Part shown: positions 42,653-54,834 of the stretch, piece by piece | Numbering within the stretch: position 1 is the stretch's first letter | Layout: each line of letters begins with the position of its first letter | Assembly: GCF_012934855.1 (NCBI RefSeq) | Contig: NZ_CP051481.1 | Span: forward strand, 620,001-684,000 | Reading direction: 5' to 3' | Length of the DNA: 64,000 nucleotides | Source: Mycoplasma phocoenae | GTDB lineage: Bacteria > Bacillota_I > Bacilli_A > Mycoplasmatales > Metamycoplasmataceae | Translations under genes and position numbers: made by a program | Notes under the pieces: generated by a model | What the model saw: the letters and a program-made list of their open reading frames with translations, nothing else | Told to the model about the DNA's origin: nothing | Database searches by the model: none

Positions 42653-43191
42653 TGAAATTATTTTTTGATACATGTCTAGAAGATTTAGTCATAGCTTTAT
42701 TAGGAAAGGATTCAAAATTGGTTTCAATGGTTAAACTTGAATCACTGAAGAAAAAAGTAGATATATTACCACGTATTGTTAATCAAATTTTAAATGAAAA
42801 CAACATTAATATTAATGATATTACTGACATGTATTTTAATATTGGACCAGGTAGTTTTACAGGTTCAAGAATTGCTTTAGTATACTGTCGCACAATCGCT
42901 CTTTTTAAACCAATTAAATTGCACACATATCAAACTCACGAGTTAATTAATAAACAAACAAATAAAAAAGTTATTCACATTAAAGCAAGTAAATATAGTG
43001 CTTATCAAATTATTTTTAATAAAGATGATAGTATTGAAAGTAATAAAATTAGTACCGAATTGTTTGATTCAGTAGATTACGATGAATTGTTAAATAATTT
43101 CAATAAATATCAATCAATTTTTAAAGAAGTTACTGATATTGATTCATTGGAAACTACATACTTTCACGAAGCTAAAATAGGAGGTGAATAA
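42652..43191 (+). CDS. tsaB: TsaB, t6A complex scaffold
   Basis: A 179-residue ASKHA-fold protein, the inactive partner of TsaD in t6A formation. FFDTCLEDLVIALLG at the start and FNIGPGSFTGSRIALVYCRTIA at about 64-85 match the TsaB signature. The C-terminal lobe is shortened compared with longer bacterial members. The gene is wedged between tsaE and tsaD with one-base overlaps on each side. Confidence 0.9.
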   Translation: MKLFFDTCLEDLVIALLGKDSKLVSMVKLESLKKKVDILPRIVNQILNENNININDITDMYFNIGPGSFTGSRIALVYCRTIALFKPIKLHTYQTHELINKQTNKKVIHIKASKYSAYQIIFNKDDSIESNKISTELFDSVDYDELLNNFNKYQSIFKEVTDIDSLETTYFHEAKIGGE

Positions 43192-44135
43192 TGACTATAT
43201 TAGCTATAGAAACAAGTCATGATGACACATCCGTTGCAATCATGAAAAATGAAAAAGTTATTCATATGATAACGATAAGTCAAATTGAAGATCATAAACC
43301 TTATGGGGGAACTGTACCTGAAATCGCTTCTAGATTACATGTCCAAAACATCCATAAAGCAATTAAATCATTAACAAAAGAATTTGATTTTACTGAAATT
43401 GATTTAATTGCTTACACAGCTAATCCTGGTTTAATTGGTGCTTTACAAATTGGATATCTAGCGGCTAATGCTTTAGCTATTGCATTAAACAAGCCTATTG
43501 TACCTATAAATCATTTAGAAGGGCACTTCTTTTCTGCTGCAATAACTCAAGATATTACATACCCATCTGTATGTTTATTGATATCGGGTGGCCACACTCA
43601 GCTACTGTATGCTCATAGTCCTTTTGTTATTGAAATCATTGGTCAAACACTTGATGATGCAGTTGGAGAATGTTATGATAAAGTAGGGCGTAAATTAAAT
43701 CTTGAGCATCCTGCCGGACCATTAATTGATAAAATTGCATCAGCTAACAAAGATAAATTTAATTGTTCTAAATATTCATTTCCGGTAACTGAAAACAAAT
43801 ATGACTTTTCATTAAGTGGTATTAAAACTCAATTTATAAATTTAATCAATAATTATGTAAATAGAAATGAAGAAATACCAGTGAAAAAAATAGCCACTGA
43901 CTTTCAAAATTTAATAGTTAATTATTTAAAGGAAAAAATGGTTAACGTTATTGAAGAATACCAACCAAAAAGCATAGTGCTAGCAGGTGGTGTAAGTGCT
44001 AACTCCGGTATTAGAGAAATGTTTTTAACATTGCATGAAAATTCTTTAATTCCTGAAAAATGTTATTCCACTGATAATGCAGCAATGATAGCAAAAGTAG
44101 CGCACGTTCTATATAATGAAAGTTTCAAAAAATAA
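43191..44135 (+). CDS. tsaD: TsaD, tRNA N6-adenosine threonylcarbamoyltransferase
   Basis: A 314-residue catalytic subunit that transfers threonylcarbamoyl to A37 of ANN-decoding tRNAs. ILAIETSHDDTSVA at 3-16, the metal-binding HLEGH at 108-112, ISGGHTQL, DDAVGECYDKVGR and LAGGVSANSGIRE are all diagnostic. It ends exactly one base before the stop codon of the converging rdgB gene, with no terminator between them. Confidence 0.97.
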   Translation: MTILAIETSHDDTSVAIMKNEKVIHMITISQIEDHKPYGGTVPEIASRLHVQNIHKAIKSLTKEFDFTEIDLIAYTANPGLIGALQIGYLAANALAIALNKPIVPINHLEGHFFSAAITQDITYPSVCLLISGGHTQLLYAHSPFVIEIIGQTLDDAVGECYDKVGRKLNLEHPAGPLIDKIASANKDKFNCSKYSFPVTENKYDFSLSGIKTQFINLINNYVNRNEEIPVKKIATDFQNLIVNYLKEKMVNVIEEYQPKSIVLAGGVSANSGIREMFLTLHENSLIPEKCYSTDNAAMIAKVAHVLYNESFKK

Positions 44136-44699
44136 CTATTCATTATTTTTTAATCACTCTTCAAATTGAGCTAAAGCAATTGCTCGGTGTGAACAGTGAT
44201 TTTTTTGTTGTTTACTCATTTGAGCATATGTTATCTCAGAACCGTTTGGAACAAAAATTGGATCATAACCAAATGTATCTTCGTACTCACAAAATCGCGA
44301 AGCCAACTTGCCCTCAATCACTGCAGTAAATATATGATCAATGCCATTTGCATCTATGTAAGCAATGGCACAGTGAAATGATAGTTCATTATAATTATTC
44401 ATTTTACACAAATCATATATTTCTTTTAATTTGTATTCTGTATTTAATACTCGCGCAGATTTCAGTCCTGGTCAGTGATTTAAAGCTTTTATTTCAATAC
44501 CTGAATCATCAGCAAAAACCGGTTGTTTAAATCTTTTATAAGCTTCTTTAGCTTTAATTAATGCATTTTCTGCATATGTTGTTCCATTTTCTTCAACATC
44601 ATATTTTTGACTCAAAGCAATTGCTTTACAATGCTTAAGAATTTGATTCACTTCTTCTAATTTATGATTATTTGTTGTTGCAAAAATTATTGTTTTCAA
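44136..44699 (-). CDS. rdgB: XTP/dITP pyrophosphatase (RdgB/HAM1), TTG start
   Basis: A 187-residue house-cleaning nucleotidase that hydrolyses non-canonical purine triphosphates. IIFATTNNHKLEEV at about 4-17 is the substrate motif; VFADDSGIEIKALNHWPGLKSAR and FGYDPIFVPNGS are conserved. The only start that gives the family N-terminus is TTG at 44699, preceded by AAGAGG. The ATG further upstream lies in the lpdA coding sequence and would add unrelated residues. TGA Trp occurs in NHWPG. The stop abuts the tsaD stop. Confidence 0.9.
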
Positions 44700-44721
44700 T
44701 TTAACCTCTTTTTTTATTTTA

Positions 44722-44754
44722 TTAAAAAAATTAGCATCAGTGATGCTAATTTTA
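44722..44754 (-). terminator. Terminator of lpdA
   Basis: AAAATTAGCATCA (44727-44739) is complementary to TGATGCTAATTTT (44741-44753), followed on the - strand by a T run, just after the lpdA stop and before the rdgB start. Confidence 0.85.
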
Positions 44755-44758
44755 AATA

Positions 44759-46551
<1,793 letters not shown>

Positions 46552-46578
46552 AAAAAAAAACTCGTTTTAAACGAGTAA
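46552..46578 (-). terminator. Terminator of the yloU-fakA-plsX-rnc-smc operon
   Basis: On - the hairpin ACTCGTTT-AA-AACGAGT is followed by eight T, beginning right after the smc stop. Confidence 0.85.
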
Positions 46579-46581
46579 ATT

Positions 46582-49509
46582 TTATTGTTGTTCTACCAAT
46601 TCTTTTGCCTTGCTTAATTCAACTGAGAAAAATGTTGTAACACCTCTATTTTGCATTGTTGCCCCGTATAAGTGGTCTACTCTTTCCATTGTTCCTTGAC
46701 GGTGGGTAATAACAATAAACTGAGTATCAACTTTCAATTTATGCAAGAATTCAGCAAAACGAATAACATTAGCTTCATCTAATGCGGCTTCAACTTCGTC
46801 TAAAATACATAAAGGTAAAGGTTTTGCTTTAATAATAGAGAATAATAATGAAATAGCAATAAGTGCTTTTTCTCCTCCAGAAAATAGTTTTAAGTTTTTG
46901 ATTGCTTTACCAGGAGGCTGAGCAATAATATCAAGTCCTGTTTCTAATAAGTCATCTGGATTTGTATAACGAATTTCAGCCATTCCACCACCAAACATTT
47001 TATTGAATACATATTTGAATTCTGTGTTGACAAGATTTACGGTAGTTCTTATTCTTTCGATAATAATTTTGTCCATTTCAGCAATAGCTTGTTCAATTGT
47101 ATCTTTAGCGTTTTTTAATTCACTTTGGTTTGCTATAATGTCATCATAACGTGATTGAACATCTTTTAATTGTTCAATACTTTCAATATTAATGTGTCCT
47201 AGTGATTTAATTTCTGCTCTTAATTCATCAACAACTAATTTAGCCCCAGCATAATCGATGTCTGGGTTGTAATATAATTCTTTAGCTGTTTCAAACATTA
47301 GTTCATATTCTTTACTTAGACGTTCTTTGGCATTTGCGATTGTGTTTTCAGCATTGTACTGAGTTTTCATATATTGCTCACGAGCGGCATACACACGTTT
47401 AAATTCAAATTCAATCTCTTCTTTTTCTTTAATGTGCGTGTTTAAATCTGCTTGTACATCTTGACGTTCTTTAATTTTTATAGTTAACAACTGTTCAACT
47501 TGTTCACGTTTGGCACTTATTGAAGTAATAGTTTCAGTAAAATCAATGTTTTCTTCAAGAGTTATTTTTTCATTTGTTATTGATTCAATTTCATCTCTTA
47601 ATGAATCGAATTTTCTTGTTTCATCTTGAATTTGTTGACCAAGTTTTGCGCTTTGCACACTTAATTCTATTCGTGTTTGACTGATATTTTCTGATTTAAG
47701 TGAATATTCTTCATATATAGAAGTTAATTCATTTATTTTTTGTTCAATTGCAGGCAATGAAGATTCAATAGCTTTTATTTTTTCGTCCAGTGCAAATGTA
47801 TTAGTTGCTTCTTGAACTTGTCCACCACTAATAATTCCACCCACACGAATTAAGTCACCATCTAACGTAACAACCATGTAACGTTTTTCTAATAATTTAG
47901 ATAATTTATTAGCTTCGTCAATGTTTTGTGCTAGTAAAATGTTCCCTAATAAGAATTTTTTAAGTGTATCGAACTCACGACCAACTTTAATTAAATCTGA
48001 TAATATTCCTAAAAAGCCCTCTTGAGTTTGCGCGACGATTAAATGATCTTCCCGCATAAATCTTGGTTTTATTGAACTTAATGGGATAAATGTTGCACGC
48101 CCTGCATGGTTCTTTTTCAGGAATTCAACAGCATGAACAGCCACTTCGGGAGTATCTACTACAATGTTTTGCAGTGCTGCGGTCAATACTGTTTCAACTG
48201 CTTTTACATATTGTTCAGGTACATTCAATAATTCGCTAACTGTACCACGGTATCCTTTGAATAAGTGTTTATTTTCAACAATGCTTTTTGTACCTTTTGT
48301 TAAATTAGTACGTTTGTCTCTTGTTTCAATTAAATTTTGTAAATTGTATGATAAACGCATTTTTTGGTCGTTGTGATGATCCAATTTACTTTTTGCTTCA
48401 GAAAGTTTTAGTCTAATTTCAGTATATTTTTCACCAAGTTCATCATTGTGTTTTTCAATAGCGACTTTATTCGATTTCAATTGACCAATTGTTTGGTTCA
48501 ATTCGTTTAATTCAGCTTTGTTTTCAGCTATTTTTTCTTCAGAAGTTACATTTAACTTACCTTGTTTAATTAATTCACGACGTTGATTTGCTGCTTCATT
48601 ACGCACTTTTAAGTCGCTCATCTCGTCAGTTATTCTTTTTATTTCTTTTTCATATTCATTAATTTGAGTATCTAGCTGAACACGGTGTAAGGATACGGCT
48701 TCTACTTTAGCTTGTTTTTGTTGTTTTCTTTGATCTAAATCTTTAATAATTTCGTCTGAGTTACCGTGTGTTTCAAAAATATCTTTCAATGTATTTTTTG
48801 CCTCAGTCATTTCGTGTACTAGTAATGCTATTTCAACTTCTTTTAATTGACTAGCCTTATCTAAATACACTGTAGCTTTTTCTGCTTGTCTTTGTAAAGG
48901 TTTTAATTGCGTTTCCATTTCGTTAGCAATAGAGTTAATATGCACTAAAGCTTCTTCTGTTTTTACCAATTTTCTTTGCGCGTCTGCTTTTCTTGTTTTG
49001 TACATACTTGTACCAGCTGCTTCTTCAAAGAATTCACGACGTCTTTCTGGTGTAGCTTCAGCAACATCACTGATTGTACCTTGCGAAATTATTGCAAGTG
49101 AAGATTTACTAATTCCACTTTGCATCGCTATTTCTTTAATGTCTTTCATCAATGCTTCTTTACCATTGATGAAATAGCTTGAACCTTTTCCTCTTGTTAA
49201 TACACGTGATATTGTGAAAATATCATGAGGTATATTTACCGATCTATCACTGTTATCAAAAGTCAATGTAACTTCGGCAGTATCCATTGCTTTTTCAGTT
49301 TCTGAACCAGCAAAAATTACATCTTCCATGTTATCCCCACGCAATGCTTTGTATGAACTCTCACCAAGTACTCATTTTATTGCATCGTTAATGTTACTTT
49401 TTCCTGAACCATTAGGCCCAACTATAGCTACTACTCCCCCATCAAATTTCAGTGTAACTTTATCTGCGAATGATTTAAAACCATGTGCTTGAACTTCTAT
49501 TAATTTCAT
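46582..49509 (-). CDS. smc: Chromosome partition protein SMC
   Basis: A 975-residue condensin ATPase for chromosome compaction and segregation. The head has Walker A GPNGSGKSN at 31-39. Two long coiled coils flank the hinge (FKGYRGTVSELLNVPEQY ... GGIISGGQVQE). The C-terminal head carries KLFSGGEKALIAISLLFSI and Walker B LPLCILDEVEAALDEAN. It is somewhat shorter than the ~1180 residues of Bacillus Smc, with shorter coils. ScpA/ScpB are not in this window. It follows rnc closely, as in Firmicutes. Confidence 0.97.
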
Positions 49510-49524
49510 ATTCCTCTTCCCTTT

Positions 49525-50199
49525 TTAAACTTGCATTGAATCTAAAGCGGCTTTAGCAGCATTTTCTTCAGCTTCTTTTTTGTTGTTACCAAACCCTGTT
49601 CCGTATTTAGTACCGTTAAAACTTACGATTGACACAAAACCTTCCATATGTTTCGATGTTTCATATTCAACACTAATATTGTTTGCTTGTACCAATTCTT
49701 GAAACAATGTTTTGGAATCCTTATTCTCTTTATTTACCATTTTATCAATTTCTGGGTAAAGTGTTTTGAATAATATTTTTTCTACCTTTTCAATACCATA
49801 TGTTATGTATACGGCAGCCACAAATGACTCAAATAAATCAGCATGAACTTTTTTAGATTTATACAAATTCGTTGCTCCTTTTGATGCTTGCAAGTATTTA
49901 AATAAATCTAAATCAGTACTAAATTTTTTCAATGTTTCAGTTTTTACTATTGTCGCTCTTAATGTAGTGGCTTTACCTTCGTCTAAATATTTATAGTTTT
50001 CAAATACATACTTACTTACTAAAAATTGAATAATTGAATCGCCCAAAAACTCGTGTAATTCATATGAATTAAATTCTCTTTTTTCATTAGCAAACGTCGA
50101 ATGAGTGAATGCTTGTTTAAGATCTTGTGACAGTACACAATCTTTTTTATCAATTTCTAAACACTCTAATAATTCGCCAAGATAATCATAATTATACAT
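49525..50199 (-). CDS. rnc: Ribonuclease III
   Basis: A 224-residue double-strand RNA endonuclease. The RNase III signature reads SYELHEFLGDSII at 45-57 with E50 and D54; the second metal pair is D121 and E124 in HADLFESFVAA. A C-terminal dsRNA-binding domain ends with YGTGFGNNKKEAEENAAKAAL. It overlaps plsX by 8 bases and precedes smc by 15 bp, the usual rnc-smc pairing. Confidence 0.96.
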   Translation of the reverse strand: MYNYDYLGELLECLEIDKKDCVLSQDLKQAFTHSTFANEKREFNSYELHEFLGDSIIQFLVSKYVFENYKYLDEGKATTLRATIVKTETLKKFSTDLDLFKYLQASKGATNLYKSKKVHADLFESFVAAVYITYGIEKVEKILFKTLYPEIDKMVNKENKDSKTLFQELVQANNISVEYETSKHMEGFVSIVSFNGTKYGTGFGNNKKEAEENAAKAALDSMQV

Positions 50200-51187
50200 T
50201 TGCTTCCTCGCTTAATTCTTGTTTCATTTTTTCAATAACATTTGATTCAATCGCAATTTTAATTTGATTCAAAGCTCCTAAAAATGCTTTTTTGTCGCTG
50301 CCACCGTGAGCTTTCAATACGATTTTTTCTAAACCAATTACATAAGCAGCCCCAACGTTACGATAATCAAATTTCTTACCAAGTTTTTTTATTGATTTCT
50401 TTATTAATAAACCGCCTATTTTTGAAACAAAAGTTGAAAGAATTGCCTCTTTAATCAGTCTCCCCATTGTTAAAAATGAAGTTTCCATAGTTTTTAAAAT
50501 CATATTACCAGCGTAACCATCGCAAACAACTACATCAATATTTTTTTGTTTATCAAAAATATCCTTAGGTTCAATAAACCCTAAATAATTAATATTTTTA
50601 TTTTGTTTTAATATAAGATTGGCTTCTTTGTGTGATTCAAGTCCTTTGTAATCTTCAGTACCGATGTTCATCAGTGCCACACTCGGTTTTTGAGTGTTAT
50701 TCATAGTAGAATAAAACAACGAACCAAGTTTCGCTCATTCTGTTAAATAATTTGCTTTAACTTCTAAATTCGCACCAACATCCAATAACAAGAATGAACC
50801 ATCTTTTCTTTTTGGAATTAACGGCATAAATGCTGGCCTAGATATGTTGTTTAATCTTTTTATTTTCAATGTAGCCATAGTTAAATATGAGCCAGAATCA
50901 CCGCTACTCAAAATTGCAACATGGTCTGGTTCACTTAATGCTTTAATTGCATCTAGCATTGAACTGTTTGTTCGTAAAACATCTCTTAAATTTTCAGTTT
51001 TTTTCAATAAATTTGGACTATGTACAAATTCAATATTGTCAGGAAGTTGAACATCCTTTATTTGAGTACTATCTCCGAATAGTTTTAATTTATAATTATT
51101 ATTTTCTTTTGCAAATTGAACTGCAGCTGCAAGCGCTTGTGATGAACCATTATCATTATTCAAAATATCAAATACTATTGTTTTCAT
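50192..51187 (-). CDS. plsX: Phosphate acyltransferase PlsX
   Basis: A 331-residue enzyme that makes acyl-phosphate from acyl donors for phospholipid synthesis. The core is recognisable: GDSTQIKDV near 38-46, VAILSSGDSGSYLTMATLKIKRL for the binding loop, DVGANLEVK, NIGTEDYKG and VCDGYAGNMILKTMET. The N-terminus VFDILNNDNGSSQ deviates from the usual AMGGD.aP, so the first substrate loop is altered. A TGA Trp at 50735 joins the two parts. It overlaps fakA upstream and rnc downstream. Confidence 0.93.
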
Positions 51188-52848
51188 TATTCAACACTAA
51201 TAAAATATGGATATAATGCTTGTTCACCGTTGTATATTTCAACTTCAACATCATAAGTTGATTCAATATAATTTTTTAATTCGTTTGCATCTGATTCAGA
51301 GGCATCTTGACCATAGTAAATTGTCACCATTTCAGAATTTTCATCGATTAGTTCATCAAATAAAGCAATGGCTGCTTCATTAGCATCCCGGTGTGTGGAT
51401 AATACTTTATGATCTGTGATTGCTAAGAATTGACCTTTTTTGATTTTCATTCCATCGATTTTAGTGTTTTTTACTGCATAAGTAACTTCTGCTGATTTGG
51501 TTGACTTAATTGCATCTAACATATTTTCTTCATTGTCTAAAGCTAAATTTTCTTCATTAAAGTTCATTACAGCATTAATCCCTTCAACTTGAGTTTTGGT
51601 TGGAATAATAACTACATTTTTTTCGTTTTCAACAATTTGTGCAGCTTGTTGTGCGGATAAAATTATGTTTGAGTTATTAGGTAAAATAAAGATGGTTTCA
51701 GCTTCAATTTTATTAATAGCTTCAATAATATCTTTTGTTGATGGATTATTTGTTTGACCACCTTCAATAATTCAGTGAGCACCAAATTCTTTTGCTATGT
51801 TTGACATCCCTCTACCTGAATGGCATGAAATCAGTCCACTTTTAGCTGAAATGATTTCATTCATATCAATTTCTTGAGTAACACCTGTAGATTTTTTAGA
51901 TCTTTCTTTTTCAACATGTTTTTTCGAATTGTTGGCTTGTTGTGTCATATTTTCTATTTTGATTTTGATAAATTCACCAAGCGATTGAACTGAGTTTAAA
52001 ACATTCCCTGGTTTTAAAGCATGAATATGAACTTTTAAGTAGCTTTCGTCGTTAACAACAACTAAAGAATTTCCAATTTTTTCTAATTTCTTAATTAAAT
52101 ATTCTTTATTAAATTTATTTGGCTTATCTAAATTGATTATAAATTCAGTACAATAACCGAACTCACCTTCGAATATTTCTGTTTCACTAATCAGAGCATT
52201 AATGTCGCTTTCTTCACCTTGATCTGAAAGCTCTACAGGTTTATTTTGGAAAAACAAACTTAAACCTTCAATGATTTTAACTAAACCATATCCACCAGAA
52301 TCAACGACACCCACTTCTTTTAACACTGGTAATAAATTGGGTGTATTATTGCAACTTTTCAACGCCTCTTCATAAGCTAAAGCGAATAATTCTGGGATGC
52401 TTGTTTTTTCATCTAATTGACTTAAATATTCACTTGTTTCTCTAATTACAGTTAATAATGTTCCTTCAACTGGCTTAAGTACCGCTTTATACGCTGTTTC
52501 TTTCGCACTTTTAAAAGCTTTTATAATATCTTTTGTTTCAATAGTTTTTTTGTCTGCCAATGATAAAGAGAAGCCACGGAATATTTGCGATAGAATAACA
52601 CCAGAGTTTCCTCTTGCACCTAATAGCATTTGCTGAGCAATTGAAGATGTTAATTTACCAATATGAACACATTGAGATTCGTCTAAATTTGTCAAATATT
52701 CCTTAGCTGCATTGATTGTGGCATGCATATTTGTTCCCGTATCGCCATCTGGAACTGGGAATACATTTAATCTATCAACTGTGTTCTTAAAATTACCTAA
52801 ATTATTCGATGCGGAAATCATCGCATATTTTCATTCAATACCGTTCAT
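51187..52848 (-). CDS. fakA: Fatty acid kinase ATP-binding subunit FakA (YloV/DhaL type)
   Basis: A 553-residue protein with an N-terminal Dak2 (DhaL) domain: LNVFPVPDGDTGTN at 28-41 with the Mg-binding aspartates D34 and D36, LLGARGNSGVILSQIFRG, and VDSGGYGLVKIIEG. The middle and C-terminal DAK1-like domain contains KVHIHALKPGNVL. With a FakB protein it phosphorylates exogenous fatty acids, whose acyl-phosphate product feeds the same pool as PlsX, the next gene. The start at 52848 is right after the yloU stop. Confidence 0.94.
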
Positions 52849-52849
52849 A

Positions 52850-53161
52850 TTATTCAACCTTTCTAACGAACGCGTCTAGCGTTTTTAAATGATATTTTTC
52901 TGATTTCAATGTATATGTTATTACTTGTTCGAGTTCTTCCATAACTTTTTTAACGCTTACATTTGAAAGTAAAATAAGTGCTAGTTTGATACTTACATAT
53001 TTGTTGTTAGTTACTTCAATTTGAATGCATTCATCAAGATCGTCATCTAATGCAATTGGTTCTTTGTCAAAATCTAAATATGTTAAACCAATAATGCCCA
53101 CCACTTTGCTAATTGTGTTTATGAATTTTTGTTTTAATTCGTGTTGTTTTTGATCAGACAT
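52850..53161 (-). CDS. Asp23/YloU-family protein
   Basis: A 103-residue protein of the Gls24/Asp23 type, found directly upstream of fakA in many Firmicutes. It has the alternating hydrophobic strand-helix pattern, with ITYTLKSEKYHLKTLDAFVRKV at the end. The family's SP.GVA.I opening is not conserved: this one has KFINTISKVVGIIGL. No catalytic residues are known in the family. AAGGAG precedes the start. It heads the fakA-plsX-rnc-smc operon. Confidence 0.8.
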   Translation of the reverse strand: MSDQKQHELKQKFINTISKVVGIIGLTYLDFDKEPIALDDDLDECIQIEVTNNKYVSIKLALILLSNVSVKKVMEELEQVITYTLKSEKYHLKTLDAFVRKVE

Positions 53162-53335
53162 GTTTCACAACTCCTTTATAAATTAATACATATATTAATA
53201 TATGTTATTAAACAAGTATACTAATTTTACCAAAAAGACTGAATTACACGGAAATAATGTCCAAAGTAGTTAATTTAGTTGACAAGAATGTCAATTCTCG
53301 ATATATTTAAAACATAGAAAAAACGAAAGGAACAT

Positions 53336-53659
53336 ATGAAAATATCTAAAAAAATATTAGCACTTACAAGTGCATCTATAGCAATCGCTACACCTTTTAT
53401 TGCAATTTCATGTACAACATTAAATTCAAAACAAAGTAAAGTTAAAGAATTGACAAATGAAATCAAAAGCTTAAAAGATGGTAAAAAAGATTTTAGTGAA
53501 ATGATTGCAAATAACAAAATAACAAAATACTTTGACAATGACGATTCAAAATTTGCAAAAATGACTGATGAGGAATGCGATTTAGCAATTCCAGTACTTG
53601 AAAAAACACTTGCAGCACTTAAAAAAATAAATAAAATTAAAGATGCAATAAATAGCTAA
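53336..53659 (+). CDS. Small lipoprotein
   Basis: A 107-residue protein with a typical mycoplasma lipoprotein signal: basic start, hydrophobic stretch and lipobox AISC with Cys26. The mature ~80 residues form a likely helical, lysine- and aspartate-rich domain with no recognised motif. AAAGGA precedes the ATG. It stands alone, divergent from yloU, and is followed by a hairpin terminator. Too short for a substrate-binding lipoprotein; function unknown. Confidence 0.8.
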   Translation: MKISKKILALTSASIAIATPFIAISCTTLNSKQSKVKELTNEIKSLKDGKKDFSEMIANNKITKYFDNDDSKFAKMTDEECDLAIPVLEKTLAALKKINKIKDAINS

Positions 53660-53684
53660 AAAACAGTTTACGCTGTTTTTTTTG
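53658..53684 (+). terminator. Terminator of the small lipoprotein gene
   Basis: AAAAAACAG and CTGTTTTTTTT pair across TTTACG. Confidence 0.8.
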
Positions 53685-53689
53685 TTATT

Positions 53690-53718
53690 AAAATTAAAAA
53701 AAAAACTGCTTATGCAGT
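53690..53718 (-). terminator. Terminator of the tRNA-Thr/tRNA-Leu transcript
   Basis: AACTGC-TTAT-GCAGTT (about 53703-53718); on the - strand it is followed by a long T run. Confidence 0.75.
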
Positions 53719-53734
53719 TGGTCAATAAGTTGAC

Positions 53735-53820
53735 ATGGTGCGCGAGGAGGGACTTGAACCCTCACGCCGTGAAGCACTAGTGCCTAAAACTAGCGTGTCT
53801 GCCATTTCACCACTCGCGCA
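53735..53820 (-). tRNA. tRNA-Leu (anticodon UAG), encoded CCA
   Basis: An 86-base class II tRNA with a long variable arm. The acceptor stem is TGCGCGA/TCGCGCA, and the anticodon stem CTAGT/ACTAG encloses the loop TTTAGGC. The T-arm has TTCAAGT. CCA is encoded. Confidence 0.93.
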
Positions 53821-53823
53821 TAA

Positions 53824-53899
53824 TGGTGCCACCTATAGGATTCGAACCTACGACCTATCGCTTACAAGGCGATTGCTCTGCCAGCTGAGCTAAGGAGGC
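53824..53899 (-). tRNA. tRNA-Thr (anticodon UGU), encoded CCA
   Basis: A 76-base cloverleaf. The anticodon stem ATCGC/GCGAT encloses loop CTTGTAA; the T-arm is GTAGGTTCGAATCCTAT. The acceptor GCCTCCT/AGGTGGC has a central U-U mismatch at the fourth pair. It is transcribed just ahead of tRNA-Leu. Confidence 0.92.
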
Positions 53900-53970
53900 G
53901 CTTACAATGCTTTATTATTATAAATAAAAAAAAACTTTTTTTACAAAAAATTTTGTTTTTTTTATTTCAC

Positions 53971-53998
53971 AAAAAAAGCATCATAATAATTGCTTTTT
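53971..53998 (-). terminator. Weak terminator after grpE
   Basis: AAAAAGCA and TGCTTTTT (about 53973-53998) pair over a 10-base loop just after the grpE stop, with a T run on -. It has only two G-C pairs. Confidence 0.5.
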
Positions 53999-54004
53999 AA
54001 AAAA

Positions 54005-54832
54005 TTATTTTTGTACTATAACCAAGGCTGGTTTAATCACACGGTCATGAAGTTTATAACCAATGCTTTTTACCTTTAAAATGCTGTCTTTTTGTTTATC
54101 CGCATCTTGTAATTCAAATATTTGATGCACATTAGCATCAAATATTTCGCCAACTAAAGGTGTAATTTTTGTGACGTTATAATTTGATAAAATTAATTCA
54201 ATTTTATTTAAAAGCATCGCAAATCCCTTGGTGTATGCTTGCACTTCCGAGTTGGTTGAATTTAAACCAGAATTTGCCGCAACTTCTAAATTGTTTAATA
54301 CTAATAAGAATTCTTCAAAGAAATCTTGTAATGCATATTTTTTGATATGCGCAATTTCTTCTTGAGTGTGTTGGTATGTTTGTTCTTTTAATTTGTTTAA
54401 TTCTGTTTGAGCTTTTTGTTGAAACACTTGAGCACTTTGTTTATATTGTTCATCTAGCTTTTCAATTTGTTGTTTTAATTCATTAATTTTTAATAAATAT
54501 TTGGTGATTTCATCCATATATTTCATTTCATTCATTTTCATTTGAACTAAAGCTTGTCTATCCATTCTGTGAGCTTTTGAAATTTTTTTATGTTTTAATA
54601 TTTTTAATATATAGTTAAAGGTTTTGTCTTTGTTGTGAAATTTATATTCTTTGTCCAATATTAAATTGGATTGATTAATAATAAAATCTTCTACAAATCT
54701 ATCAATTTGATTGAATCCGATAATAATTTCTTTTTTTGTTAATACTACATCATTGACATTTACATCTTTGCTTTTTATTTTTAAATCAATAGTTAGATTA
54801 TCAAATAATTCAATTTTTAATTCTTTATTCAT
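54005..54832 (-). CDS. grpE: GrpE nucleotide exchange factor with a long N-terminal extension
   Basis: A 275-residue DnaK exchange factor. The long helix (about 100-170, KYLLKINELKQQIEKLDEQY onward) and the beta domain ending in GEIFDANVHQIFEL ... SIGYKLHDRVIKPALVIV are GrpE. The first ~95 residues are an extra domain rich in beta-type patterns (IELFDNLTIDLKIKSKDV, EIIIGFNQIDRFVEDFII) not found in the short bacterial GrpE (~190). Its ribosome site AAGGAG overlaps the hrcA stop, so it is translated from the CIRCE-controlled hrcA transcript. Confidence 0.93.
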   Translation of the reverse strand: MNKELKIELFDNLTIDLKIKSKDVNVNDVVLTKKEIIIGFNQIDRFVEDFIINQSNLILDKEYKFHNKDKTFNYILKILKHKKISKAHRMDRQALVQMKMNEMKYMDEITKYLLKINELKQQIEKLDEQYKQSAQVFQQKAQTELNKLKEQTYQHTQEEIAHIKKYALQDFFEEFLLVLNNLEVAANSGLNSTNSEVQAYTKGFAMLLNKIELILSNYNVTKITPLVGEIFDANVHQIFELQDADKQKDSILKVKSIGYKLHDRVIKPALVIVQK

Positions 54833-54834
54833 TT

